Shown here piece after piece: positions 15,966 through 24,205 of a stretch of DNA of 64,000 bases. Below the pieces are notes generated by a model. It was not told the origin of the DNA, did no database searches, and saw only the letters and a program-made list of their open reading frames with translations. Source of the stretch: Devosia nitrariae (GTDB taxonomy: Bacteria > Pseudomonadota > Alphaproteobacteria > Rhizobiales > Devosiaceae); assembly GCF_030160115.1 (NCBI RefSeq), contig NZ_BSNS01000023.1, positions 52,062-116,061 of the forward strand. Reading direction: 5' to 3'. The first letter of the stretch is position 1. Each line of letters starts with the position of its first letter. The translations under genes and the position numbers were made by a program.

Positions 15966-16781
15966 TCACTCTGGCTGAAGTTCACATACGACCGTCATCA
16001 TTCCGCGACCCACGCCCTCGCTGCTGCTGGCTTGGGAGTAGGGGCAGTCCTGATAGTTAGCCATCTTAAATGTATACGAACTCAGATTGCCTGGCATTGT
16101 ATCGAGCTGTGCGGTTGTTTGGGCAACATGAGTTTTTCCTCGATAAAGATCCGCACCTTCCGGAATCGACTGGAAGGTGACGAGCACACGCTCGGTTGGT
16201 CCGATCTCCCATCTGAAGGTCATAGCCCACACCATCGCGGCTTGTGATCGATCCTCCAGCACCGCCGGGTCTGGCCCGGCAACACTATACCCATAGCTAG
16301 TGGGCTGGTCACTGCCATCGTCGATATACGGCAACATCGCCTCTAGGTCAGGCAGGACTAGGGATTTCACGTTAAGCGTGACCTCCGGTTTCCATTCAGC
16401 AATTGCCGCCTCTACCGCGTAGAACTGACTGGTTTTTGTGTCCTCGACAAGCCAGTAGTCAGCAACCTTAGCGACCGTTCCATCACTCTCCGGAGTAAGT
16501 GCAGCAAAGAATGCACGCACGCTCCGGTCCGCAAGCGGATCTGCATTCACCACCACGGTCACCGGCCAGTTGGTCAGGTCTTCAAACTGGCAGCCATAAG
16601 CGGACGAGAGTCGTTCGATCCCTTCGCTTCCATCAACCACGATCTCATCTGGTAGGCCTGCCATGGCCTTCGACACAAGTTCGGGCGTACACGGCGCCAG
16701 TGTGTCCTGCGCCGAAGCATTGCTCGATAGTCCTGTCGCAGCGGCAGCAATAACCGCTGCCTTCCAATAGAGACGAGCCAA
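15966..16781 (-). CDS. Secreted protein of unknown function (second gene of an envelope operon)
   Basis: No ATG fits. A TTG at 16781 is two bases beyond the TAA of the upstream gene and has GGGGGG six bases before it, giving a 271-residue product with a signal peptide (ARLYWKAAVIAAAATGLSSN, cleavage after ASA). The mature protein has paired Cys in LAPC and YGCQFEDL, and again in YQDCPY and TVVCELQ, so disulphides are likely. I recognise no family. This stretch looks less GC-rich than its neighbours. Confidence 0.65.
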   Translation of the reverse strand: MARLYWKAAVIAAAATGLSSNASAQDTLAPCTPELVSKAMAGLPDEIVVDGSEGIERLSSAYGCQFEDLTNWPVTVVVNADPLADRSVRAFFAALTPESDGTVAKVADYWLVEDTKTSQFYAVEAAIAEWKPEVTLNVKSLVLPDLEAMLPYIDDGSDQPTSYGYSVAGPDPAVLEDRSQAAMVWAMTFRWEIGPTERVLVTFQSIPEGADLYRGKTHVAQTTAQLDTMPGNLSSYTFKMANYQDCPYSQASSSEGVGRGMMTVVCELQPE

Positions 16782-16783
16782 AA

Positions 16784-17398
16784 TTATCCCCCCTGCTCCA
16801 ACGCCTCTTTGGGCGAAACAGCCACCTTCCCGCCAGCATGCACTGTTACGATGATCGGGAAAACGATTGCATCGTCGCGGGCCACCCCCCCTTTGTCGAC
16901 AATCGCTCTGAGAGCCAAGAATATTGCGAAAACCGCCGCAAGCCCCGCGCAAAACGCCTGTCGACCTAGGTTAGCCGACAGCGCGACTTCCAGTAGCTTT
17001 ATAGCCTCTACCTCGTCGTAGGGCTTCGGCAGGTGAACTACGGCCTGGATCCGGGCAGCATGGCCCAGATAGACAGCGAGAAACACGAATATCAGGAACA
17101 ATGCTCCAGCCGATCGGTCCCAGGCATTGAAACTCGAGAAATGCCTGTCAGAGCGACTAATGGCGAAACCGACCAGGACAAATAGTCCAAAAATCAGTCC
17201 TGTTATCATCGTTACCGACTGGTCAACTGCGGTCAAAAGACGGGTTGTTGACTGCGAAAGTTCCAAGCTGGTGGCGTCGCTAGAGACCACCACATCTTCC
17301 ACGGGCACAATAATCAGCCAGCCCACCAGCCACACCAGAATGAACAGCAGCGCGAGCAGCCCGGACGCGATGAATGGTATTAACTTGATATTGAGCAT
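16784..17398 (-). CDS. Integral membrane protein (first gene of an envelope operon)
   Basis: This 204-residue protein has four hydrophobic segments: about 6-30 (FIASGLLALLFILVWLVGWL), 65-85 (MITGLIFGLFVLVGFAI), 100-117 and 145-162. It has a short extracytoplasmic loop and a soluble C-terminus. ATG 17398 follows a G-rich stretch GGGGGAGGGG; the upstream in-frame ATGs lack a ribosome site. Its stop is coupled to the TTG start of the secreted protein. No family recognised. Confidence 0.65.
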   Translation of the reverse strand: MLNIKLIPFIASGLLALLFILVWLVGWLIIVPVEDVVVSSDATSLELSQSTTRLLTAVDQSVTMITGLIFGLFVLVGFAISRSDRHFSSFNAWDRSAGALFLIFVFLAVYLGHAARIQAVVHLPKPYDEVEAIKLLEVALSANLGRQAFCAGLAAVFAIFLALRAIVDKGGVARDDAIVFPIIVTVHAGGKVAVSPKEALEQGG

Positions 17399-17595
17399 AC
17401 CCCTCCCCCAAAAGGTATTCATCAAGTGAAGTTATAGACTATCACGCCCCTCGCCAAGGCACAACGCGCCTCCTGCCAAAGTCAGATCTCCAATGAACCG
17501 CTCGTGTCAAACCTGTTCAGATTACTACTCACCCGTCCGAGCGCAGGCCGCAAGTGGTTGTCGAGTTATATTCGCACGGCATTGGGCAGATGCCT

Positions 17596-17780
17596 CACAC
17601 GGTTGCCCTTGAACGAGGGATGCCTCAGCGTCTCCTCCTCGGGCACCTCCGTAAAGGCGACGTCCGCGATCACTCGCGGCCCGGTCTAACGGCCCAGGCG
17701 CTTCTCCTCGCGCGGTACCGAGAGGGCTGGTCGATCTCGATTAGTTCAACAGCTCCCAAAACCCCCGTCGCTCCCTGTTC
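17596..17780 (-). pseudogene. Decayed 3' end of a LigD-type DNA ligase gene
   Basis: On the minus strand the sequence parallels the last ~60 codons of the ligase gene at 21283: a strand reading VAFTEVPEEETLRHPSFKG matches VAFTEVTEEGTLRHPSFKG there, and PREERK-like and LIEVDEP-like stretches appear upstream in shifted frames with stops. Only this tail remains. It abuts the 3' end of the P63C gene, which suggests replacement of the rest of the ligase gene. Confidence 0.8.
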
Positions 17781-17782
17781 AC

Positions 17783-18817
17783 TTAATTGTCGAACAGATC
17801 CGGATCCGTGCCCACCTTCGGGAACCGCCGGGCAAATAGTTTTTTGAACTGAGAGACGTTGTCGGACACCTTGATGAGGGTAAGGACCTCTTGCACCTGC
17901 CGCTTGAGCTTCTCGATACCATATCCCTCAGTCAGGTGTTGGTGGAACCGAGCCCTACGCGTACCCTTTGCGTCGATCTTGGGGTTGATCCGGTCCAATT
18001 CCTCCAAAACCGCTCCATTCTCAAGCGGGTGATAGACGTAGGACCGCGTGAACCTAGCGAAGTGCTGAGGACGGTTCTGGATCACCGTGCCGTTGGCGGT
18101 CGTGGTCAGCTTGCGGCTGCCATATACCCGGTTCAATTCATCGTAGTAGTCGTTCGGGAACTGCTTGTCCCATTCCCTCTTCTCGACCTCGATGTACTGC
18201 TGCACCAAAAGCCGAAGTGCGTCAGGCTGCCGGATCTCCTGGAAACCCGTGGCCTCATCGATCAGCGCGGTAACGCCAACCTTGGCGAAGGCATTCAAAA
18301 GGATCCGCGCTTGTGCCGCCAGCCCCTCTTGCGCGCTCGTCAGCTTGCCGGCGTCGTCTGCACGGATGATGGCCTTGCACACGTCGACCAAAACCTCTGC
18401 GTCGTAGCCGTGGCCTAGATCCAAGGTCAAAGGTTTGAAATTGATCGGGTTTTCGATCTTTTGAACCAGCTTTTGGTCGAGTTCGGATCCAAGCCCCTTG
18501 CGACGCATCGCCCGCATGAAGACGTTCCCGCCCCCGGACTTCATGTTCAGCGCCCGTGCCATCCCGCGCTTGTGGAACAACCGCCGCCCATCAGCCAGGA
18601 CATAGCAATCAAGTTCCAACGCGCCCACCGTCATCTTTCCCTGATGAGTGGCGACGGGCAGACCCGGAGCAACGTCCTTCCCGCGAGGCGAACCCCATCT
18701 GGCCGCTGCTCCGCGCCGCGCAATATCGCTCTTTTCTTCAGGAGATAGGGTTTTGGCTCGCGCCTTGCCCCCCTTCTGCTGGGGAGTCTCGCCCGGACCG
18801 AATAGATCTTCAACCAT
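17783..18817 (-). CDS. P63C-domain protein
   Basis: This 344-residue protein has a basic N-terminus (GGKARAKTLSPEEKSDIARR) and a C-terminal P63C domain with WDKQFPNDYYDELNRVYG and a RFTRSYVYHPLENGAVLEELDRINP stretch. P63C domains are found in phage and mobile-element proteins, and their biochemical role is not established. Two different palindromes lie in the 65 bases before the start, so tight regulation is likely. It sits beside a ligase remnant, consistent with insertion. Confidence 0.75.
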   Translation of the reverse strand: MVEDLFGPGETPQQKGGKARAKTLSPEEKSDIARRGAAARWGSPRGKDVAPGLPVATHQGKMTVGALELDCYVLADGRRLFHKRGMARALNMKSGGGNVFMRAMRRKGLGSELDQKLVQKIENPINFKPLTLDLGHGYDAEVLVDVCKAIIRADDAGKLTSAQEGLAAQARILLNAFAKVGVTALIDEATGFQEIRQPDALRLLVQQYIEVEKREWDKQFPNDYYDELNRVYGSRKLTTTANGTVIQNRPQHFARFTRSYVYHPLENGAVLEELDRINPKIDAKGTRRARFHQHLTEGYGIEKLKRQVQEVLTLIKVSDNVSQFKKLFARRFPKVGTDPDLFDN

Positions 18818-18824
18818 GTGGAAT

Positions 18825-18848
18825 CACCTTGTGTCTGCTCACAAGGTG
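18825..18848 (-). promoter_or_regulatory. Palindrome in the P63C leader
   Basis: CACCTTGTG-TCTGCT-CACAAGGTG has perfect nine-base arms and a six-base centre. It ends eight bases before ATG 18817, so it could be either an operator or an RNA hairpin covering the ribosome site. Confidence 0.7.
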
Positions 18849-18855
18849 CGTACCG

Positions 18856-18881
18856 TATGCTTGCTGGCCTTAGCAAGCATA
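18856..18881 (-). promoter_or_regulatory. Second palindrome upstream of the P63C gene
   Basis: TATGCTTGCT-GGCCTT-AGCAAGCATA has perfect ten-base arms. A third copy of the arm, TATGCTTGCT, lies at 18903-18912. This repeated arm suggests cooperative binding by a dimeric repressor; the promoter itself is not clear. Confidence 0.7.
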
Positions 18882-19081
18882 ATCAGCTAGAATTTCACAA
18901 ATTATGCTTGCTGATAGGTCCAGCGCTTGGCCGCTGCCTTCAGAGCAATCTCCGCCCGACGCTCCGCGTCATGGACTCGCGCGCTTCCTGCCGCACTTGC
19001 GCCCTAGCCCTCGGGCCTCTTGCCATCAACACGCAAAAGGACCTCAATACATCCCGGTCCTGTCCATCGCCCTGAGCGCCC

Positions 19082-19879
19082 ATGTGCAACCTCTATTCGA
19101 TGACCTCGAACGTGCAGGCGATCCGCGATTTCGTGCGGACCAGCCGGCAGTGGCGTGAGAACCAGAACCTCGGGAACTTCGCGCCGATGCCGGGGATCTT
19201 TCCCGACCAGTTCGCGCCGATCGTGCGCAACACCGAGGCGGGCGTGGAGCTTGCCATGGTGCGCTGGGGCATGCCGACCTCGTCGCGCGAGCTGTTCGAG
19301 GCCGCCAAGCGGCGGGCGCAGAAGATCCGCCAGAAGGAAGGGCGCGACCTCGACAAGGACGAGTTCAACGCGCTCCTCAAGATGGAGCCCGACCGCGGCG
19401 TGACCAACATCCGCAACACCACGAGCAAGCATTGGGAACGCTGGCTCGCGCCCGAGTTCCGCTGCGTCGTGCCCTTCAACAGCTTCTCCGAGTTCAAGGC
19501 CGATGAGGGCGGGGACATCTGGTTCGCCTTCGACGCCGAGCGCCCGCTGGCCTTCTTTGCCGGCATCTGGACCCCGCAATGGACCAGCGTCAGGAAGATC
19601 AAGGAAGGGGAGGTCACCATTGACCTCTTTGCCTTCCTGACGACCGAGCCCAACGCCGAGATCGCGCCGATCCACCCGAAGGCCATGCCGGTGATCCTGA
19701 GGACGCCTGAGGAGGTCGAGACCTGGATGACCGCGCCATGGGAAGAAGCCAAGAAGCTTCAGCGCCCCCTGCCCGACGGCCTGCTGAAGATCATCTCGCG
19801 CGGCTTCAAGGAAGACCCGCCGCCGGAGGGTGAGACGCCGGCAGAACCACCCACGAACCCCCAGGGCTCGCTGTTTTAG
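19082..19879 (+). CDS. SRAP-family protein (YedK/HMCES type)
   Basis: This 265-residue protein starts with Met-Cys, and Cys2 is the nucleophile that crosslinks to abasic DNA in this family. Other family marks are RWGMPTS, TNIRNTTSKHW (the NARAET-like Asn loop), CVVPFNSFSEFK with the Glu, and PIHPKAMPVIL with the His. It would protect abasic sites in single-stranded DNA. It is close to the LigD-type ligase at 21283, though separated by three genes. Start is fixed by Cys2. Confidence 0.9.
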   Translation: MCNLYSMTSNVQAIRDFVRTSRQWRENQNLGNFAPMPGIFPDQFAPIVRNTEAGVELAMVRWGMPTSSRELFEAAKRRAQKIRQKEGRDLDKDEFNALLKMEPDRGVTNIRNTTSKHWERWLAPEFRCVVPFNSFSEFKADEGGDIWFAFDAERPLAFFAGIWTPQWTSVRKIKEGEVTIDLFAFLTTEPNAEIAPIHPKAMPVILRTPEEVETWMTAPWEEAKKLQRPLPDGLLKIISRGFKEDPPPEGETPAEPPTNPQGSLF

Positions 19880-20197
19880 TTAAACCTTGTCCCCCAGCTT
19901 CACCGTCTTCCACTTCTGGATCGTGACCACCTTCCACGGCCGGCGGATATCCATCACACCCACGTCCGCCTTGGTGGCCTCCTTGAGAAATACGCCCATG
20001 GCGTCGCGCGTGCCGCAGGTCGAGCAGGGATAAGGCGGACAGGTGATGTCCCAGTCCTCGCCCTTGACCGCGGCGATGTCCTCGACGAGGTAGCGCACGA
20101 TCCGGTGGCACCCGCCGCACTTGACCACCATCACCCGGTCCTTGCCCATGTAGTTCCTGACCCGGTACTTGCCCGGCGGTGGATAGCGTTCCGGCAC
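19880..20197 (-). CDS. Zinc-ribbon-like protein of unknown function
   Basis: This 105-residue protein has two Cys clusters, CGGCHRIVRYL and CPPYPCSTCGTRDA, consistent with one bound zinc. GTG 20197 is the start because AAAGGAGG lies eight bases before it. The C-terminus RRPWKVVTIQKWKTVKLGD looks like a beta-strand pair. It ends one base after the stop of the convergent SRAP gene. It diverges from the gene at 20271. No family recognised. Confidence 0.6.
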   Translation of the reverse strand: MPERYPPPGKYRVRNYMGKDRVMVVKCGGCHRIVRYLVEDIAAVKGEDWDITCPPYPCSTCGTRDAMGVFLKEATKADVGVMDIRRPWKVVTIQKWKTVKLGDKV

Positions 20198-20270
20198 TCT
20201 CTTGACCTCCTTTCGAGGTCTGAGTCATAGAATAAGAACATAACAGGAACAAATCACATCGAGACGACCG

Positions 20271-20705
20271 ATGAGCAAACCGCCCCGCCTGCCCTGGCGC
20301 CGTAGCTCCGACGACAGGCCCGACGACTACCAGGCCGATCTGCCGATCGACCGCATCGCCTGGGCGCGGATGTTTCGGGCCACCTCCGGCGAGAAACGCT
20401 GGGTGTGGTCGGCATGCGTCGGCGACTTCAACGACCATGGCAGGTGCCTCGGCAAGCAGGAATGCGCCGACGCGGCAACTCTGGCCGTCTGGCAGCTCAA
20501 GCGCCGCGACGATCTCGCCCGCAACCTGCCGAGGAACGAGCCGTTCGAGATCGATCTCGATGGTCCGACCGAAACGCTCGAGGACTATCTCTTCATCATC
20601 GATTTCCGGTGGGGCGAGCGGCTGATGCACGGCACCGCGCCGCCTCACATCGCCGAGACCCATGCGGTGCTATCCCGGACGCTGCTCAAGCGCGCCGGCG
20701 GCTAG
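20271..20705 (+). CDS. Hypothetical protein, parent of the partial copy at 23806
   Basis: This 144-residue protein begins with the basic MSKPPRLPWRRSSDDRP and contains GEKRWVWSACVGDFNDHGRC, DAATLAVWQLKRRDDLARNL and DYLFIIDFRWGERLM. I do not recognise a domain. The last 115 codons are duplicated at 23806-24150 with seven substitutions in 108 residues. The strong conservation of the copy suggests either recent origin or selection. Confidence 0.6.
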   Translation: MSKPPRLPWRRSSDDRPDDYQADLPIDRIAWARMFRATSGEKRWVWSACVGDFNDHGRCLGKQECADAATLAVWQLKRRDDLARNLPRNEPFEIDLDGPTETLEDYLFIIDFRWGERLMHGTAPPHIAETHAVLSRTLLKRAGG

Positions 20706-20780
20706 AACGATTGCGGTCACCCTCAACCTCCAGGCGCGCCGTCCGGTCACAAGACCAGGGGAGCGTGCGGCGCGCCTGGC

Positions 20781-21158
20781 TCAGCGGTCTTCCGCCTCGC
20801 AACCGATGCCGTCACCGTCCTTGTCGAGGCCGAAGGCATCGGGACCCGCAATTGTGACGGGGCCGGTGAAGTTGCTGCAGTCCACCTCGACGCTTCCCAC
20901 CTGCTGCGTCGATGCAGCCGGGACCGGCGTCGAGTAGATCACCTGCGTTGCCACCTGGGGGGCATCGGCACCCGGCATCATCAGGAACGACGGCAGGCCG
21001 ACGACAGGAGCAAACGCCTGCGGCGAAGTCGGGAACACATAAACGATCGTTGTGTCACCACCGGCAACGATGGGCGCGGACGTCACGTCCTGCGCTGCGG
21101 CGGGGACGGCTGCGAAGGCGGCAAAAGCCACTGCCGTCACTAAATCCAAGTGCTTCAT
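20781..21158 (-). CDS. Secreted protein with Excalibur-like C-terminal motif
   Basis: The 125-residue product has a signal peptide (MKHLDLVTAVAFAAFAAVPA, cleavage near AAA-QD). The C-terminal region has VEVDCSNFTGPV and ends in GLDKDGDGIGCEAEDR, the DxDxDGxxCE pattern of Excalibur calcium-binding motifs. The ATG at 21158 is preferred because GAGG sits six bases before it; upstream ATGs at 21161 and 21170 are alternatives. It is likely periplasmic or cell-envelope bound. Confidence 0.7.
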   Translation of the reverse strand: MKHLDLVTAVAFAAFAAVPAAAQDVTSAPIVAGGDTTIVYVFPTSPQAFAPVVGLPSFLMMPGADAPQVATQVIYSTPVPAASTQQVGSVEVDCSNFTGPVTIAGPDAFGLDKDGDGIGCEAEDR

Positions 21159-21282
21159 CATGGGCCTCATCTGAATGCCCCGCGCTTTTCTAGAACGCAG
21201 CGCGTCGGCTCATGTGTCCCTTGCAATTTGAAACAAGATGGAGGGGTCGGGGCTTTCCAAGGCCGTTTTCGTCGGTCATCGG

Positions 21283-22170
21283 TCACCTCACACGGATGCC
21301 CTTGAACGAGGGGTGACGTAGTGTCCCCTCCTCCGTCACCTCTGTAAACGCAACGTCGGCGACCAGCCGCGGTTCAACCCACCGGCCAAGCTTACGCTCT
21401 TCCCGCGGCACTGCCAGGACCGGCTCGTCGACCTCGATGAGTTCAACCGCACCCAGAAAACCCGGCCGCTCCCTGTCGGTGATGCCCGAGCCGACGCGGC
21501 CGCGATAGACGAGCTTGCCCTCGATCTCCTCGGCAAGATGAAACGCGCGCAAATCCTCACCCTCTTCATTGGTCCGCCAGCCGACCACGAGGAATTCCTG
21601 CCGCTTCGTGCATTTGACCTTCAGCCAGGTCGGCGAACGATCACCGCTCTGGTACCTCGCGTTCAGGCGCTTGGCGATCACGCCCTCATGGCCGCTGGCG
21701 CACATTCTCTCGAACACCTCCTGGCCGTGGCCGATGATGTGGGAGGAAAACTGGATGGGATCGGTCGGTCGCCGTTCCCCAAGCAAAGCTTCAAGGCGAT
21801 CCTTGCGCTCGATCAACGGCAGGCCGCGCAGGTCCTCGCCATCCTGCTCGAGGAGGTCGAAGGCATAAAAGACGATAGGGGCTTTCCGCTTCAGCGAGTT
21901 CTGCAGAAGGTTGAAGCTGGCGCGGCCCTCATCGTCGATGGCGACAACTTCCCCGTCTATCGATGCCGAGCCCTTGGTCAGCTTCTGGAATGCGGGCACC
22001 AGATGCGAGAAGATCCCGGTCCAGTCATGTCCGCCACGCGAATAAAGGGTCACCTTGCTGCCGAAGAGTTCGGCCTCGCATCGGTAGCCATCGAACTTCA
22101 TCTCGAAGAGCCAGTCGTCACCGTCCGGCACTTTGTCGACGAGCCTGGCAAGCTGGAAGCGCCGGAACAT
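21283..22170 (-). CDS. ATP-dependent DNA ligase, LigD ligase-domain type
   Basis: The nucleotidyltransferase motif FEMKFDGYR carries Lys25 as the adenylated residue, followed by SIDGEVVAID, FYAFDLL, SGHEGVIAKRLN and WLKVKC, then an OB-fold C-terminus ending in the HPSFKGIRVR tail. At 295 residues it is a stand-alone ligase without the polymerase or phosphoesterase domains of full LigD. Codons before ATG 22170 still resemble the domain start (LRLPQ), so a non-ATG start may exist. It may act in end joining. A decayed tail of a paralogue is at 17596. Confidence 0.85.
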   Translation of the reverse strand: MFRRFQLARLVDKVPDGDDWLFEMKFDGYRCEAELFGSKVTLYSRGGHDWTGIFSHLVPAFQKLTKGSASIDGEVVAIDDEGRASFNLLQNSLKRKAPIVFYAFDLLEQDGEDLRGLPLIERKDRLEALLGERRPTDPIQFSSHIIGHGQEVFERMCASGHEGVIAKRLNARYQSGDRSPTWLKVKCTKRQEFLVVGWRTNEEGEDLRAFHLAEEIEGKLVYRGRVGSGITDRERPGFLGAVELIEVDEPVLAVPREERKLGRWVEPRLVADVAFTEVTEEGTLRHPSFKGIRVR

Positions 22171-22286
22171 CGTTTGAGGTAAACGCAGCGTCGACAGAAA
22201 AGATGGATTTTTAACTATACGAAGTGAATGCCGGCAACGAGCCGGCATGGAACGGCATTGGGACGTACTCTGAGGAGGTGACGTCC

Positions 22287-22529
22287 ATGCCGCACTACTT
22301 CTTCGATGTTGAGAACGGAAGCGCCTTTCGTGACTATGTCGGGCGGGATCTGGCAAGCCTGCAGGCAGCAAAGAGAGAGGCAGACGAGGCGCTCAGCGCC
22401 GCTGTGAAAAACGATCTCTCCCGGGACACACGACGAGACATAGCCATCAACGTCCGGGACGAAGCCAGCATCGTGGTCCTACGGGTTGCTCTCTCTTATT
22501 CCGCAACGCCGCCCCTGCCCCAGGGGTGA
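22287..22529 (+). CDS. DUF6894-type small protein
   Basis: This 80-residue protein has the pattern of DUF6894: MPHYFFDVENGSAFRDYVG followed by an Ala- and Lys-rich helix and INVRDEASIVVLRVAL. These are small, often multicopy proteins in Hyphomicrobiales without known function. GAGGAGG lies seven bases before the ATG. It is convergent with the gene at 22615. Confidence 0.75.
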   Translation: MPHYFFDVENGSAFRDYVGRDLASLQAAKREADEALSAAVKNDLSRDTRRDIAINVRDEASIVVLRVALSYSATPPLPQG

Positions 22530-22614
22530 CTGGCGGAAAGCATTTGCCGTCTTTTGATCATCCTCGACAATCGCGACGGGTCCGCGCCAGGTGGAGTTCG
22601 CCCCTGCTGATTGA

Positions 22615-23541
22615 CTACTCCAGCCGAACGAACATCGCCGGACCGACGGCACCGGCAGGCGGAGGCGTGAACAGCCCGCTCGCAATCATCGCCTTGGCGG
22701 TGGCCCAGATCATCTCGTGGCCGAAGATGACGTTGAGTTCGGCTTTGGTCAGGTGCACGTCGAAATCGGCGAGCCGCGCCAGCAGGTCCGTCTCTCCAGC
22801 CATCCGATCCGCGATGATTTCGGCGAGTCGCGCGCACTGATCTTCGATCCAGAGTCCTGCGGTTGCGCCGACAACGGGCAGTTCGGCGCCCAACAGTTCA
22901 GTCCTTCTGCTGGATCCGGAGACCCCCTTCAGAACTATTTCGGTTTGCGGGGCAGCGGCAATGGCGCGCAACGCATCGGCATTGGCCTCGTCCCACACCA
23001 TCACTAGGCTCGCTCGCCCGCAGGTCAGTTCGTTGGTCCCGCCGGCGTAGTCGGCCTTGGGGTAGCTCGCCCAGAAGAGACCGTTCCAATCCGGCCGTTC
23101 CGCGGTGAGCGTCGTTTCGGGCAGATCGGCCTTCACGCGCACAGCGTTCCAGGCGAGCCCATCGAGGACATGACCGAAGAGGATGGCTTGGCCATGCGCG
23201 CCGAAGCCCTCGTCACGCAAGGCGTCGACGACCGCTTGGGCACCCGCGCGCATGTCCTCAACCAATTCGAGCGCAACCGCGCCGGCACGCCGCCTCAGAA
23301 CATCGGTCGGCTCCGGGCCAAGAATGGGAAAAGCGGGTCTGACACTGTCGCCGGTTCGCACCAGCAGGCGCGTCGCTTCCAGCCGCGCCAGGTCGGAATG
23401 CGCCACGCTCCTGACAGGGACACCCGGCAGGGCCGCGAGCAGGAGACGGCCATGCGCGCGCACCTCGGCGTGCGGCGTCACGCGCGCACCGAGGCAAAAG
23501 CAGTGAAGGCTCCAATCCGTCAAATCGTCAGGTGCTTGCAT
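22615..23541 (-). CDS. Hypothetical cytoplasmic protein, 308 residues
   Basis: This 308-residue protein is full-length in codon quality and mostly alpha-helical. It begins MQAPDDLTDWSLHCFCLGAR. Features include LEATRLLVRTGDSVRPAFPI and HLTKAELNVIFGHEMIWATAKAM near the C-terminus, which could be a helical domain of an HTH-like protein. I do not recognise the family. No signal or membrane segment is present. It is convergent with the DUF6894 gene and has the chimeric duplication upstream. Confidence 0.55.
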   Translation of the reverse strand: MQAPDDLTDWSLHCFCLGARVTPHAEVRAHGRLLLAALPGVPVRSVAHSDLARLEATRLLVRTGDSVRPAFPILGPEPTDVLRRRAGAVALELVEDMRAGAQAVVDALRDEGFGAHGQAILFGHVLDGLAWNAVRVKADLPETTLTAERPDWNGLFWASYPKADYAGGTNELTCGRASLVMVWDEANADALRAIAAAPQTEIVLKGVSGSSRRTELLGAELPVVGATAGLWIEDQCARLAEIIADRMAGETDLLARLADFDVHLTKAELNVIFGHEMIWATAKAMIASGLFTPPPAGAVGPAMFVRLE

Positions 23542-23635
23542 GCGGCAACAATATTGACCGGTACTGCCGGCGCAAGCCTCCGCGGGACCTTGGGCGGCGG
23601 TGCATGAGCGGGGTAGTTCCCGCAACTGATGGCCG

Positions 23636-23805
23636 TCACTGCCGGAACGTCAGCCGCCCGCGCACGGTGTCGAGGATAGTGACGTAAGGCAGGCTGACGG
23701 CAAACTCTCCCGTCGCCGGTCTGTAGATCGAAAACCGGATCCCCGCCTCCAGCATCGACGCAGCTTCTCGTTCCGTCAGGGGCGGCTTGTGCGCCGGTCG
23801 CGCCC
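23636..23805 (-). pseudogene. Partial copy of the small gene at 24829
   Basis: The C-terminal ~55 codons of the gene at 24829 are repeated here (HKPPLTEREAASMLEAGIRF, then RLTFRQ at the end). The N-terminal third is missing: homology stops at GARPAHKPPL, where the sequence switches to the 5'-truncated copy at 23806 reading outward. Microhomology GCGC marks the join. Confidence 0.75.
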
Positions 23806-24150
23806 CGGGCGCGGATGTTCCTGGCCACCTCCGGCGAGAAGCGTTGGGTATGGTCGGCAAGCGTCGGCGACTTCAATGACCATGGCAGGTGCCTCGGCAA
23901 GCAGGTATGCGCCGACGCGGCAACGCAAGCCGTCTGGCAACTCAGGCGCCGCGACGATCTCGCCCGCAACCTGCCCAGGAACGAACCGTTCGAAATCGAT
24001 CTCGATGGTCCGACGGAAACGCTCGAGGACTATCTCTTCATCATCGATTTCCGCTGGGGCGAGCGGCTGATGAACGGCACCGCGCCGCCTCATATCACGG
24101 AAACCCATGGGGTTCTTTCCCGCACGCTGCTCAAGCGCGCCGGTGGCTAG
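23806..24150 (+). pseudogene. 5'-truncated copy of the gene at 20271
   Basis: About 340 bases match the last 115 codons of the gene at 20271 and read in frame to the same stop. The first ~30 codons are gone, replaced by the inverted fragment of the gene at 24829. An internal ATG at 23815 could initiate a 111-residue product, but no ribosome site is evident. Seven residues differ in 108, and the frame has stayed open. Confidence 0.7.
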
Positions 24151-24205
24151 CCAGGCAAGGTGCCGCCCGGCTAGCCTGTCCGCAGCAGCGATCCGGAACC
24201 CGCCA

